Source of the DNA: Symbiodinium natans
Lineage: Eukaryota; Sar; Dinophyceae; Suessiales; Symbiodiniaceae
Length of the DNA stretch: 64,000 nucleotides
Assembly: GCA_905221605.1 (NCBI GenBank)
Contig: CAJNDS010000779.1
Coordinates: 1,376,001-1,440,000 of the forward strand
Direction of reading: 5' to 3'
In this document: positions 1-11,000 of the stretch, in pieces
Layout: each line of letters begins with the position of its first letter
Numbering within the stretch: position 1 is the stretch's first letter
Notes under the pieces: model-generated
Database searches by the model: none
What the model was told of the DNA's origin: nothing
What the model saw: only the letters and a program-made list of their open reading frames with translations
Program-made: the position numbers and the translations under genes

Positions 1-112
1 CTATTCATGTAGATGTTCGAAACATGTGGAAAGGGTCCTTTGCGGACATGGCAGAAGGCAGCTTAGACAGGCAGAAGGAAGCATTGGTTTCTCCTGACCA
101 ACCACTGAATCT

Positions 113-226
113 CTACTATTTGCTTAAGAACCCCCCAAAAAACACTAATCCCTGTATTTCCCTTATCAGGACGATTGTTGTTGTTTCTTTGTTTTGGGGA
201 TTCTTAAGCAATTGGTCCATTGGTAG
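113..226. mobile_element. Family A inverted-repeat element (MITE-like)
   Basis: Left end CTACTATTTGCTTAAGAAC followed by a C run, then an A run; right end is the mirror image (GGGGATTCTTAAGCA). The same pair of ends recurs near 40992, 44062, 58719 and 62648. No coding capacity, so a non-autonomous element is inferred. The right end of this copy is degraded. Confidence 0.6.
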
Positions 227-311
227 ATTTGAATAGAGGTTCATTACCTCAGTGAGCCCTAGAAGTAGCACTGCTGCGTCCGCGGCAAGCCTTTGCAGCC
301 TCGACATGAAC

Positions 312-415
312 CTATATCCCCCTTGGGAACTATTTTTCATTTCTGTTTATGTAAAACCCAAGGGGAATTTAAGCACGCACTATTTTTATTAAGGTTCTAA
401 GGGGAGTGTAGGAAC
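312..415. mobile_element. Family J inverted-repeat element with probable target duplication
   Basis: Begins TATCCCCCTTGGGAA and ends AAGGTTCTAAGGGGAGTGTAG. The flanks both read GAACCT, which looks like a 6-base target-site duplication. A second full copy lies at 27010-27109 and a right-end fragment at 5015-5057. Confidence 0.55.
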
Positions 416-457
416 CTCACAACTTTAGGGTTTTAAGGTTTAGCAAGTCGTGCACAG

Positions 458-520
458 AGGCACACATACAACTCCCTGGGGGAGTTTGAGAAGGCCGAGG
501 ACTACCTGCGCCAGGCGATC
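458..520 (+). CDS. TPR gene, exon candidate
   Basis: After CACAG the frame reads RHTYNSLGEFEKAEDYLRQA, which fits helix A/B of a tetratricopeptide repeat (small residue, G, F, A, Y/L spacing). The stop TAG follows at 521, so the exon should end before it; a GC donor after CAG at 514 is possible, and dinoflagellates are known to use GC donors. TPRs are protein-interaction helices; this is one of several along 0.4-6 kb on the same strand. Confidence 0.5.
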
Positions 521-786
521 TAGGGTGGGCTTTCGGATTGACCTTCTTTCTATTCGGCTTCCCCTAAACCAATAAACCCCAAACAACATCCCCAAACCAC
601 CAAAGCCTTTACCCTTCTTCAGTTACCCTAAGCCCTAAGCATCAAAAAACAGCCCCAAACCACCAAAGCCCTTACCCTTCCTCAGTCAGTGATCACCAGC
701 CCGCGCCATCCTCAGCCTTGAGCTGCATCTTAGCTTAAGGATTTGGGGTTTGGGGTTTAGGGTTTAGGGTTTAGGGTTTAGGGTTC

Positions 787-873
787 ATGGGATTGGCCCG
801 CCGTGAGGCGTTGAAGTTCATCGAGCAGGAAGCAGGGCTCAACAAGGCGAGATGGGTCGGCAGAGCCCTGGCG
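787..873 (+). CDS. TPR gene, exon candidate
   Basis: Open frame starting at an ATG directly after a TTTAGGG array, with residues LARREALKFIEQEAGL and then RWVGRALA, TPR-like in its A-L-x-F-x-E pattern. A GT donor lies at 874 and a TGA at 877. The start could be an internal exon start rather than initiation. Confidence 0.4.
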
Positions 874-2169
874 GTCTGAAAGAAACTGCAATCCTGAAAC
901 CTCAGTGAACCCTTAACCCTAACCCTCCAAACCCTAAACCCCTCTGTAAACCCTAGACCCCGCAACCCCAAACCCCCAAACTCTAAACCCGGGGTTCAGG
1001 GTCGCAGGGCCCCAATAGAGTACCCTAACCGAGGAAAAGCAAAACCTTGAGATCTTTATTCCCGGCTCACGGCGTGAGAGAGCTAAAGAGAGAAAGAGAG
1101 AGTGAAAGAGAGAGGGGGAGGGAGGCAGAGAGAGGTAGACAGGTGTGCCCAAGCTGCTTCAAAAGCACCTGAAATGGAGCTCGCTGGTTTGGCGTTGCAA
1201 GGGTTCAGGTAGAGTTAATGACAGAGACCATCTGGGACTATCACACCTATGAAGGGCAATGCAGACTCAAAATTGAACACTAAGGCCAACTGCTAGAATC
1301 TACGCCCTGAATGTATAGTCTTCTTCGGCCTGTCGATAGCAATTCTGTAGGAAAACCAAAGCGGACACTGAAACGATTGCGTTTTCATCAATGTGCTATC
1401 AGGGCGTATAGGAAGCTGAGCCTGTCAAACGCAGAAGCCCTCCGCAAATCAGGTGTTTTAGGGTTTAGGGTTTGGGGTTTAGGGTTTAGGGTTTAGGGCT
1501 AGGGTTTAGGGTTTTTCGCGTTCACGCCTGAAACAGATATAAACTTTAACGGGCCCTGAGTCCGAAGACCAAAGTACGGCCCCTGCCATGGCCCCCGCCC
1601 GTGCCGCAGGGGAACCGGGGAGGAGTGCCGCCCTCAGCTTTTGGGTAGTTTTAGGGTTTAGGATTAGGGTTTAGGGTTTAGGGTTTAGGATGCAAAAAGG
1701 GTTTCGGGTTCATGTATAATTCTACAGGGACCATCAGGGAGTACTACGAGTACTTTCTCCGGCCCTCTGGAAGTTTCCGAAATTAGGGGGACCTTATTGG
1801 GGTCCGTCTTTCAAGCGCCGGGAATCCTACTGTTTGGGGGTCTATATTTGGGGTCCCTTCATGACTTTCCTAAACTCCCATGTAGCTGGCCGTGCCGGAA
1901 AAACGGAGTCTGATACCCACGCTTTTCCGAAAGCCCGATCTTTACAGCCGACAATGGAGCTTTGCTCAAGCTTTGCCGCCGTTGGCGAGGTCCTTCTCGG
2001 CCTGGGAATCGTGCGGGACCGCAGGGTCCAGGGGTGGAGGGTTTATGGGGTCGTTCTTGTGGGAGGGCTCTCAAGGCTTGTGGTGAGGGCTTGTGGCATC
2101 CGGCGTATCTGCGGAATTGGGCATAAGGCTGTTGCCAGAACCAGTGTGGACCAATCAATCTTGCTGCAG
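874..2169. other. Intron or intergenic DNA with telomere tracts
   Basis: Holds CCCTAAA copies near 912-985, a GA-rich stretch at 1078-1140, TTTAGGG blocks at 1451-1519 and 1649-1690, and a family E element relic at about 1780-1875. Open frames here are mostly telomere read-through; no gene is supported. Confidence 0.5.
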
Positions 2170-2281
2170 GCAGTGGACGAGAAACCTCAAACCCTACACC
2201 TTCAACTCCGAAACAACTCTCGGCGCGTCGCGGGAGGCAGTGAGAGTGCTGAAAGCTAATGGTGTACCGACCCATGGCATG
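2170..2281 (+). CDS. Exon candidate, unknown protein
   Basis: Starts after TGCTGCAG and ends ATG before GTGAGG, both good splice signals. The frame reads QWTRNLKPYTFNSETTLGA and continues SREAVRVLKANGVPTHGM. No family is recognised; the A-x-x-V-L...GV spacing is faintly like a helical repeat. A second frame through this stretch is also open, so the reading is not certain. Confidence 0.45.
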
Positions 2282-2572
2282 GTGAGGTTAGAGTAATTAC
2301 GCTGGGCCAACATCGAGGGCTGTAGGCGCGCCTCCTTTATCAGACGGTTTAGGGTTTGTACTCCAGTATTAGGGAGTTGGCGTAACGTGCACCCTTAGAT
2401 GCCCTAGAAGCAACATCAGTTACCACCGATGCCCAAATTCCGACCACCCCTCCACAGGATTTTTCGGGTTCGGGAGAGAGTTTGGTTCCACAACCCTGAG
2501 TCCCAAACCCGACACTCCTGGCCAGGACCGCTTAGGCAAGCAAAAGGAAGCGCTGCCGGCCTGGGCCCTGTG

Positions 2573-2607
2573 TGTTTTTTTTTTTTTTTGGGGGGGGGGG
2601 GGGGGGG
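2573..2607. repeat. Homopolymer T then G tract
   Basis: About 16 T followed by about 20 G with one late C. Likely slippage-prone and possibly assembly-uncertain. Similar T/G or C/A homopolymer pairs occur inside family A elements, so this may be an element remnant. Confidence 0.6.
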
Positions 2608-2849
2608 GCGTGAAAAGAAGAGGGCGAATCGGAGTACAGCAGGCTCGGGTTTATCCCATTTGAATATCTAGCCCAAGACCTGTTCACAGGAACTGGCTGA
2701 AGGGATCTCAAAAGAAGGGAGTGTGACTTTATTCCGCAACAGGACGTCAAGAGCCCTCTCAGGGCAAAAGGTTAAGAATGATTAAGGGTCTTGATTGAAG
2801 TCACGCTTGATTGCCAATGCCTGATTGATGCAAGTGGCCAGTTCTTTAT

Positions 2850-2993
2850 ATGCGGATCCCGTTTGGCAACCCGAAGATTACTGCCAGGGGCCGTATTGCA
2901 GTATTACTTATTGGAGCTGCCCTTACCCTCAACACCATTCTGACGGTCGTTGCTGATGCCGTCTTCGCGAATGACAACCTTTCCAGTCTTTAG
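2850..2993 (+). CDS. Small ORF or terminal exon with hydrophobic segment
   Basis: A 47-codon frame from ATG at 2850 to TAG at 2991. It starts MRIPFGNPKITARGR, has a hydrophobic stretch (IAVLLIGAALTLNTILTVV) long enough to span a membrane, and ends DAVFANDNLSSL. Composition is protein-like but no family is recognised. It could be a last exon whose acceptor is not resolved. Confidence 0.3.
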   Translation: MRIPFGNPKITARGRIAVLLIGAALTLNTILTVVADAVFANDNLSSL

Positions 2994-3085
2994 CGCATGA
3001 TGTATGACCCCTGAGTCCTAAACCCTAAACCCTAAACACACCATGTCCCAGCCCTGTGGTGAAACATTACAGTGGCTCGACCCAG

Positions 3086-3139
3086 GTGTGTCGGAAGGCC
3101 TACGAGTTCTACAAGGCCAGCATGCCAGTGACGGCCAGG
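3086..3139 (+). CDS. TPR gene, exon candidate
   Basis: Follows CCCAG and precedes GTTCAG. The frame reads VCRKAYEFYKASMPVTAR, compatible with a TPR helix. It lies between other TPR-like exons in the same orientation. Confidence 0.45.
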
Positions 3140-3389
3140 GTTCAGGCCGCAGCGTTGGTTTGGCCAGGAGACTCATAAACAGCTAATGTCCGTTCAAAGA
3201 CCCTAAACCCTAAACCCTAAACCATAAAAGGGTCCGAAGACTCTCCGCCCCTAGGCTTCGGTCTGGCTCAGAGCAGACTCTTTGCACCCTGTGGCTTCAC
3301 ACTCATCTGCGGCGCCCACTCTGTTTACAGAGACAGCTCCCACACATCCTGCCGTATTTTATAGCTGTGCTATTCATAAATATAGGCAA

Positions 3390-3665
3390 GTTTCAAAAAA
3401 AACAAATAAATAAATAAATAAACAAATATATATACATATATATATATAGATTGATAAAAAACATATAATATATATATATATATAATTCATATAATATAAT
3501 ACAATATAATATAATATAATATTAATAATATAGTATAATTTAATATAATAATATATAATATAGTATAGTATAATACAATATAATACAAGGTAGTATAATA
3601 TAATACAATACAATACAATATAATATAATGTAATATAATATATATATATATACATGTATATTATA
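3390..3665. repeat. AT-rich simple-sequence tract
   Basis: Imperfect TAATA/TATA repeats in strong contrast to the GC-rich surroundings. A long minus-strand frame across it is only repeat translation (runs of I, Y and L). Confidence 0.75.
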
Positions 3666-3726
3666 TTTGGTTTTATATATGCACATGTGCACATGGGCCA
3701 TTTGCTACTTTGGTTGTGTCCATCAG

Positions 3727-3771
3727 GAGCGGGCCAATGGCGCCCCCGCCTCCCTGCAGGCCAAGGCAGGG
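3727..3771 (+). CDS. TPR gene, exon candidate
   Basis: Exactly 15 codons, ERANGAPASLQAKAG, between CATCAG and GTGAGG. Textbook splice signals, and the length is a multiple of three. Confidence 0.55.
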
Positions 3772-3901
3772 GTGAGGGTATTGTCTGCAAGGGGGGTGCC
3801 CTGCACTTTAGGGTTTAGGGTTTAGGGGGCGTTTGGGATTTAGGGTTTAGGGTTGAGGGTTCAGGAGTTTAGGGTGTAGGGTTTAGGGTTTAGGGTTTAG
3901 C

Positions 3902-4125
3902 GATTGCAGGAGCCAAACACATGAGCACAAGCAGGCCCGGAAAGCAGACAGCTGCATGAACATGCCTGCACAAATGCCTCCGCACGCGCCTGGCTGGTTA
4001 ACTGAGGATGGATCCAGCCTAGGGCTTTGTGATTCCGGCCCATCTTGCCAATGCCAGCTCTGCTTGGAGGTTTCATGGGGACTTGCAAGTGGGGTTATCA
4101 GTACCCTCGTCAAGGTTATAGCCAG
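3902..4125 (+). CDS. Open frame, weak exon candidate plus family H end
   Basis: After GATTGCAG the + strand is open for about 65 codons (for example THEHKQARKADSCMNM). The last third, from about 4066, resembles the start of family H elements (GGAGGTTTCATGGG). A minus-strand frame is also open, so coding is doubtful. Confidence 0.25.
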
Positions 4126-4296
4126 TTTCTAGCTGGAATTACCTTCCCCCTTATATCAACCCCCCTAGCCTACCCCGAATAGCAAGTACTCTGACTATCG
4201 TGATATTCTAGCGTATGCGAATGGGGGTGTATTTAATATCAGGGGGTAGGGGGGTTTAACATGAAGAGGAGGGGATTAAGGACGCATGACCTCCAG

Positions 4297-4358
4297 GCCG
4301 GCATCTCCTGTGCCAAGATCCATGCGAAGCTGGGTCAGCTCAAGGAGGCAGCGCGAGG
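4297..4358 (+). CDS. TPR gene, exon ending at a telomere-array donor
   Basis: Follows CTCCAG; the frame reads AGISCAKIHAKLGQLKEAAR, a clear TPR-type pair of helices. The exon ends GAGG and the next bases are GTTTAGGG, so the first unit of the array at 4359-4408 supplies the splice donor. Confidence 0.6.
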
Positions 4359-4408
4359 GTTTAGGGTTTAGGGTTTAGGGTTTAGGGTTTAGGGTTTAGG
4401 GTTTAGGT
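4359..4408. repeat. Interstitial telomere array (TTTAGGG)
   Basis: About seven near-perfect heptamers immediately after the preceding exon. It stops all reading frames within 21 bases. Confidence 0.9.
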
Positions 4409-4891
4409 GTTGCCGGCAGCCTCCTCAGTCCGTGCTTAAAAAGGGTTTAGGTTTTAGACCAGTGGCAAAATTGGTTTAAGGTTTAGGGTTTCGGGCTTGG
4501 ATGGATTTTGGGCTTGCTGGGCGTGTCGGGAATTTCGTTCGGTTCATTGAGACTCACGGTGCCAATTGTGCTTGAAGATCTTTCCGAGGCCCTGCCGACT
4601 GCAGAGTGAAAGCTGGCTGGTTCTTAGGGCATGAGGAAATGAGGTACCCTACAACTCCTACAACTATATACTCCCTTAAGGGGTATAATATAGGGTCCTA
4701 ATTCCCTCATTCTCTGCTAAGATCCAGGACAAGGTCCACACTCCTGTCTGCAGGGTTCCGCGTTGAAACCCACTTGCAGAGAGGCCACTTGATGTTGCAG
4801 GCTTGTCAAATTATTTGTGGGTTAGAGTCGCTCCAGGGCTTCGGGGAACGGGTGCGATCTCAGAGAGAGGGCTTTGGCTTAAAGCGCGCAG

Positions 4892-4934
4892 GCAGAGGCC
4901 TACATCCGAGAGGCTGTGGACATGTACGAGGCGG
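4892..4934 (+). CDS. TPR gene, exon candidate
   Basis: After GCGCGCAG the frame reads AEAYIREAVDMYEAG, a TPR helix pair, ending GCGG before GTTCAG. Confidence 0.55.
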
Positions 4935-5014
4935 GTTCAGAAGCACCACCGGCACGCAGAGACATCTGAAGTTCCAGCTGCAGAAGTGAGGTCTGAAGCT
5001 AGAATCAAGAGGGT

Positions 5015-5057
5015 ATTAAAAATATTGTTTTTATTAAGGTTCTGAGGGGAGTATAGC
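5015..5057. mobile_element. Family J right-end fragment
   Basis: TTTTTATTAAGGTTCTGAGGG with GAGTATAG matches the right end of the copies at 312 and 27010. The left end is missing. Confidence 0.45.
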
Positions 5058-5154
5058 TGGATTTTTTGGGTTCGGGCAACAGGTTCGAGGACAAGTTGCA
5101 AACAACCTGACTGCGCCTGCACGAAAAGGTCACATGTGGCGAGACATCGCCTCA

Positions 5155-5330
5155 AGCTCAGATTCAGGGCTTACTACTAGTTGCTTAAGAACAGATTCAG
5201 GGCTTACTACGAATTGCTTAAGAACAGATTCAGGGCTTGCTATTAATTGCTTAAGAAACCTCGAAAAATGTGCTCCCTTATTCAGGGCAATATAAGGATC
5301 ATGTTTTTTGTTCTTTTGGATTTCTTAAGC
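5155..5330. mobile_element. Family A element with triplicated left end
   Basis: A unit of about 33 bases (AGATTCAGGGCTTACTAC plus a TTGCTTAAGAAC variant) occurs three times in tandem at 5158-5262, followed by a family A body and the right end TTTCTTAAGCAAATAGTAG. The terminal repeat seems to have been duplicated in place. Confidence 0.55.
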
Positions 5331-5968
5331 AAATAGTAGCTTGGAACCAGGGTTCATGTTTATTTATGGGCACCCGAAGCATTGGCCCTTAATATGTAAT
5401 GACAGTAGAATACAAGTGTTATATGACAAGGGACCCAAATAAAGGGCCCATATTTGGGGAACCCTGGACTAGGCAGGTTTGGGGATCAGGATGCAATGGG
5501 TTTTGGGGTCTACTTAGGTCGAGCAGGCGAGGCAGGGCAAGTAAGTGCTGGCAGTCATCAAGTGCGGCTTCAACAGGGCTCATCATGGCTTTCGGATTCG
5601 GGCTCAGGGTTCAGGGTTCAGGGCTCAGGGTTCAGGGTTCAGGGTTCAGGGTTTAGAGTTTAGGGTTTAGGGTTTAGGGTTGTGTGGATTTGTATGGAAG
5701 ATGTTGCAGGGCCATGTCGTTAAACGACGCCGGACCCAGGCTTGATGTGGTTTCCCGTGCTGCGAGTTTCGTTCTTCCCGGAGATGGTCAACTCCTCAAG
5801 TTGCGCCATGCCATGGTCGCAGCAAACCGAACCAAGCTCTTGCGCCCCAGAACTGAACTTAACATCCTGCCCCGAATCTTGATCGATGTGCGACAGGAAC
5901 TCTAGCAGCCAGCCAGTGGCGCTAGAGTCTCCATGTGCCCGGGCGTTCAAAACCGATCTTTTCTGCAG
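5331..5968. other. Intron-like DNA with a possible micro-exon
   Basis: Near 5508-5542 a CTTAG acceptor and a strong GTAAGTG donor could bound a short coding piece (VEQARQGQ). Degenerate TTTAGGG/TTCAGGG copies fill 5600-5690. Two overlapping frames at 5684-5950 are open on opposite strands and are not assigned. Confidence 0.35.
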
Positions 5969-6022
5969 GCCGCTGACTGCCAGCGCTTACCACGAGCTGG
6001 GCAAGGCTTACGCCGATCCAGG
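5969..6022 (+). CDS. TPR gene, exon candidate
   Basis: After TTCTGCAG the frame reads PLTASAYHELGKAYADPGS, a canonical TPR start (A-x-Y-x-x-L-G-x-A-Y). Donor GTCCGT follows. This is the last clear TPR exon before the kinase gene. Confidence 0.6.
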
Positions 6023-7766
6023 GTCCGTTGGAGGGAATTGGTTTCGGCTTTGTTGCTGAGATTTTACGTACTTGCTGTGGTATTTTGTAATGTATTGTGA
6101 CAGGTTATGATGATTCTGGCGTTCTACTACGAAACTTAAGCATAGCTATACATCGATGTGACTGCTGTTGTGGTCATGATGATACATTCCGTTCATTCTC
6201 ACGAGTCTACCTCACAACTAGCCCCGAAGCTGCACATACGACATACGTGCAGGGATGTTTGGGTTTGTATGCCCTAAACCCTAAACCCTAAACCCTAAAT
6301 CGGTGTGAGCAAGCATAGGCCCCGTCCTGCACAGAACCCCTTATAGCCCATATTACAAGGGTGAGGTCACCGAGGCTTGGGCCCACGTCCAGTGAATGGT
6401 CCTTAGGGTTTAGGGTTTAGGGTTTAGAGTTTAAGGTTTAGGGTTTAGGGTAGCGATGTCTAGACTTTATCACTGGGGCAGTTGGTTTGGCAAATGTCTG
6501 GAGCCTGTGGTGGGCAGACAAAAATCCAGCTGATTTCGTCCCAGTTTTGGACGATTCTACCGCAAGTTCACCAGGTGCTGTGGGCACAGAGAAGGAGAGA
6601 GGACGCGCAGAAGGCAAGCGATCGGGACACATACAGGCTATCACCCTGAAAGGGGTGGCTCGATCCTCTCTCTCTCTCTCTCTCTCCTCATTTAGGGTTT
6701 AGGGTTCAGGTTTAGGGTTTAGGCTTTAGGGTTTACGGCTTATTTGCCTGTTATATTCATATGTGAATGAATTTAAATACGTATTCTTTTTTGCTTGTGT
6801 TGGATGAGAGGCTGGAAGTCGGATTTCGGTTCGTAGACCATGTTCTGAGAGCCCAGCATCTAGACTCTAGAAGTGCGCCACAACTCAGGCGCCTTCTTTG
6901 TTGCTCGATTGAGAGAGAGATCCCTAAACCCTAAACCCTATTTATAAACCCTAAACCCTAAATCCTAAGCATAACCGGAAGGAAAAGCATCCCCTGACTT
7001 AGTTGCACAGCCACAAGTTCGCCCATCCGGTTCCACACATTGTGTGTAGTTGCCCAGCCCGAGACCTGATCTCATGCTGGTGCTAAGGCGAATAATGCAG
7101 TCTTCATAACAAGAACTGGGTTTTTTTGGGTTATTATAGTATATGTACAAAGGGACCATAAGGGAATACTATTGGTAATGATTCCGACCCCTATAGAATG
7201 TGGGGCTCAAGTCTGAGTCTGGGTTCGCATTACCTCAGCAGCGCAAGCTTCATAAGTAGGCAGCCTTCCGCAACCTTCAACTCCAAATTGCATGTCGTCG
7301 TCCAGCCCATAAATCCCCCACCAGGGTTTCACTCTGGACTTCTTGGCTTTGGGCTTTGGGTTTTTTTTGGGGGGGTTTGGGGGGGTTTGGGGGGTTTGGG
7401 GGGTTTGGGGGGTTTGGGGGGTTTGGGGGGTTTAGGGTTTAGGGTTTTTCGGCAAAAGGGTTTCGGGTTTGAGTGAGGGTGCAGGGGTTTTTTGGGAGTC
7501 TGAAGGATGGCTGCTTGCGTAGACCTTCATGGCTCAAGTGTCGGGAGAAGTCGCGTGCAGGGAACAGAGCCCCTAAAAGCCCCAAATGCTTCAGTTTTAT
7601 CTAGCCTGACCGTACATGGACTCTTCACAAAAGTTAGATATAGATATGCAACAACACAAGAAGCACGTGTGCATATGTAAGTGTAGATACTCTTGGTTTT
7701 AGACCGTTTATGTTTACATGCGTATCTTCTTTCTGTTTATCAGAACCATAATCAGCCCCCAGCAAG
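6023..7766. other. Intron or intergenic DNA
   Basis: Contains CCCTAAA (6269-6300), TTTAGGG (6404-6450), a TC microsatellite (6664-6688), mixed telomere blocks (6690-6735, 6922-6965), an inverted family I element (about 7125-7198) and a GGGGGGTTT-type tandem (7355-7450). A weak + exon at 6610-6650 and a minus frame at 6965-7159 are not assigned. The upstream end of the kinase gene may lie here. Confidence 0.4.
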
Positions 7767-8079
7767 ATGGCCCTTGCGCCCGTCAAGCTGCCGGCAGACG
7801 AAGCCGAAGATCTTGCTGCCTACTGGGAGTATGTCAACGAAGGGGGCATGAACATGATTCTGCGTTACAAGGGCGAGAACAAGGACTTCTGTCGGGCCCT
7901 GAAGATGCCAATCTCATCCTCGAACCCAAGCCTAGACAGCCCCGGCGAAACAAACAAAGGGCTCCCGTTCTTAAGAGGTTGTATTGGAGAAGCCGGATCA
8001 ACGGAGGATCTGCAAGGCCTGGTGCTGCGATTGCGTAAGGGCGCCGGAGCGAGCAGACAGCTGCTGATCCCCGCAGCAG
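7767..8079 (+). CDS. IPK1: IPK1 exon: N-terminal ATP-binding region
   Basis: ATG at 7767 after AGCAAG starts MALAPVKLPADEAEDLAA, then YWEYVNEGGMNMILRYKG and GLVLRLRKGAG. This corresponds to the W-x-Y-x-x-EGG-x-N-L-V-L loop and the VIRIQK/VLRFLK strand at the family N-terminus. About 40 residues between the two are an insertion relative to plant and animal enzymes. The donor GTAGGG at 8080 runs straight into TTTAGGG repeats; an earlier GTAAGG at 8035 is an alternative. Confidence 0.65.
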
Positions 8080-11000
8080 GTAGGGTTTGGGGTTTAGGGT
8101 TTAGGGTTTAGGGTTTTAGGAGGTGAGGGCTTTGGAGTCGTAGGGATTCGGCGGTGCAAGGGCTTTCTTGGCGGCTGCCGGAAGTTGACGGGGGCTGCAA
8201 TGCTCCTGTCAAAACATCAGCCTCAGCACTCCAAACCCTCAACCCTCTACCCTAGACCAGAAACCCCCAGACAGTGTGTGCCTCGCCAGGCTTGTCCGAG
8301 TGTGAGCGCTTAGTTCCCAAACAGCCCCAAAAGATCCAGTCCGAGGCTGACATCGGACTTCCACTTTCAGCGGGCGGTGCTCCAGCCTATCCTGGAGACT
8401 CAGGGTCGCTTCATTCCCTGCCTTTGGTGGCACACTGCTTGAGTAAGCCCACCCGGTCACCTAGTTGGAAACAAGAGGGTTCAACGGGCCAACCCAGCGG
8501 CGTGAATTGGTTTGGGTTCCTACTTCCAAGTCGGGTTACAAAGCGTTGTAGTTGGGTGAATACCCCGACTTAGTGCCCATGCACATCCAAGTGGCCAGAG
8601 GCTTCTGGCATTCTGTGATTCAGGGTGTTAGGGAGGTGCTGTCGCAAGCATTTCCTCAACGTCACAACGTAGTCTAGCAAGTCGAGTATGCGTAGCAACC
8701 CAAGTCCTCAATGTCTTGAAACCCCAAAAACCTAAACCCTAAACCCTCAATCGCCACCCCAGCCAGGAGGGCTACGTGGCCTTCGGCTCACTGGTGGACT
8801 CTCGGGGACTGAGATGAATCATCTGTTGAGACCATACCCAAATTCTGCAATGCAGTTCCTTTTTTGGGTTAGTGATAGGGGATTCTAGTATACTACCCCC
8901 AAAAAAGTACTACATAGGAGCCCTCGGGTAGTTCTACAATGTTAGCTCGCTCGGTATTGATCCAGTGTCGAGCTGTTCTACAAAGGGCTCCTTGCAAGCA
9001 GGATTTCTAGAAAAGGACTGTGACTTAGAGAGGTACCTTCAACCCTAAAACCCTAAACCTATGAGACCTTGAAAACCCTAAGCCTGTGAGGCTTTGCTAC
9101 CTTAAACACTAAACCCTAAGCCTTAAACCCTAAACGCTAGGCACCCAAAACCCTAGGAAGAAACCCTAAGCCTAAACCCTAAACCCTAAACCCTAAACCC
9201 CCTTGAACATTCTAGAACTCGTTTCGTCAGGAAGTGTCAGCCGCAGCTCTCGAACGCTTGAACGTGGAGCCTGGGCCGCAGTGGTTGGAGGTATAGGTCC
9301 GAAGGTACTAGAGGTTAGGGTTTGGGGTTTAGGGTTTGGGGCTTAGGGTTTAGGGTTTGGGGTTTAGGGTTTAGGGTTTGGGGCTTAGGAGTGGTTTGGG
9401 GTTTAGGGGCCAGAGAGCGGGAGAGAGAGAGAGAGAGAGAGGGAGAGAAAGTGGGAGAGGGTTTAGGGTTTAGGGATAAGAGCCCGCGGGCCTTGCGCCG
9501 CCTCGACAAAGCCCTCGAGCCCCCTTCACTGAAACCCGTAGACCCTCGACCTGCCGGCTCGGAGGAGCGTCTCAGGTTCTAAGGGTAGCGAGTATTCCTT
9601 GGGATGCTTCCCCTTACACTAACAGTCCTTAATAGGGATCATAGTACCCTTGTCATAATCCCTGTTAAGGACTGTTACCCTAAACCCCAAACCCCAGACC
9701 CCAAACCCCAAACCCTGAACCCTAAACCCTAAACCTGTGAGTATAAGGGGGAGCATCCTAGGGTGTGCTGGTCGCCAGGATCCGGAGGTTCAGCAAAAGC
9801 GCCGCCCGGAGAGGCTGTCTGCCAAGTGCCGGGATTTGGATGCAAGACCTCACTCAGGAGGACGGGCTCAAAAGAAGGGCTTAAGGCTTAGGGCTTAGGG
9901 CTTAGGGCTTAGGGGCTTAGGGGCTTAGGGCTTAGGGGCTTAGGGGCTTAGGGCTTAGGGTCTTAGGGGCTTAGGGCTTAGGGGCTTTAGGGCTTAGGGC
10001 GTAGGGTCTTAGGGGCTTAGGGCTTAGGGGCTTAGGGCTTAGGGCTTAGGGGCTTAGGGGCTTAGGGCTTGGTCTTAGGGGCTTAGGGCTTAGGGGCTTT
10101 AGGGCTTAGGGCGTAGGGTCTTGGGGGCTTAGGGGCTTAGGGGCTTCAGGGCTTAGGGCGTAGGGGCTTGGGGGCTTAGGGCTTATAGGGCTTAGGGCTT
10201 AGGGCTTTAAATTAGGGCTTAGGGTGTATAAGGTAAGGCCTCACTCAGGAGGAGGGGCTCAAGGGCTGAAAGGGGACCCTTTTAGGGAACCTTAGGGGTT
10301 ATTCAGGGGCGACTTAGGTATATATGGGCTCTATAAGACAGATATAGGGGAGCGCTTGCGGTTTTTGTCTTGGGTATTGTGTTGATGCAGGCTTTTTACT
10401 GAGGGGCGTGCAGGGATTGTGTGCGAATGGGTTCGCTGGGTTGATGCTTAAGAGTCGAAACCCTAAACCCTAAACCCTAAGCCCTCGTTCTTAGTGGCAT
10501 CTGACTCCTGGCAGTTGGCGACGGCCTTTGCATGCATCGGTTCATGATGCTGACCCCCCACACGGGGGCAGTTCGGTAAAGATTGAGAGTGCTACCTGCA
10601 TGGCGCGGGCTTGCGCAATCAGTAGCCTTGCGGGATACTTCGAACCCTAAACCCTAAACCCCAACCCTAAACCCTAAACCCTCTGCGCGTTCCTGGTGCT
10701 ATAGTCTCTCCTGAGCCTCTCCCTGAGTTTCTTGTAAACATTGTGATTGCTGAGCCCTAAGAAGTCCTTCAAGCGAGCCTCGCGGCAAATGGCCCAAGCT
10801 CTCTACGAGCCTAAATGTCCGACAGGTCAGCGAGGCAAGTGGCCCTGAACCCTAAACCCTAAACCCTAAACCCTAATCAAGGAGTTCCATAGCCATTCCG
10901 CCTCGCTTTGGGTGCTGCCTCGATTTTGGGTGCTGCTTCAGCGCGTGGGCTTCGCGCTGAAGCAGCACGCTGAAATTGAGGTGGAACGATAGTCGAGGTG

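Noticed and set aside
3374-3790. 138-codon minus-strand ORF
   Set aside because: Almost entirely translation of AT microsatellite (I/Y/L runs).
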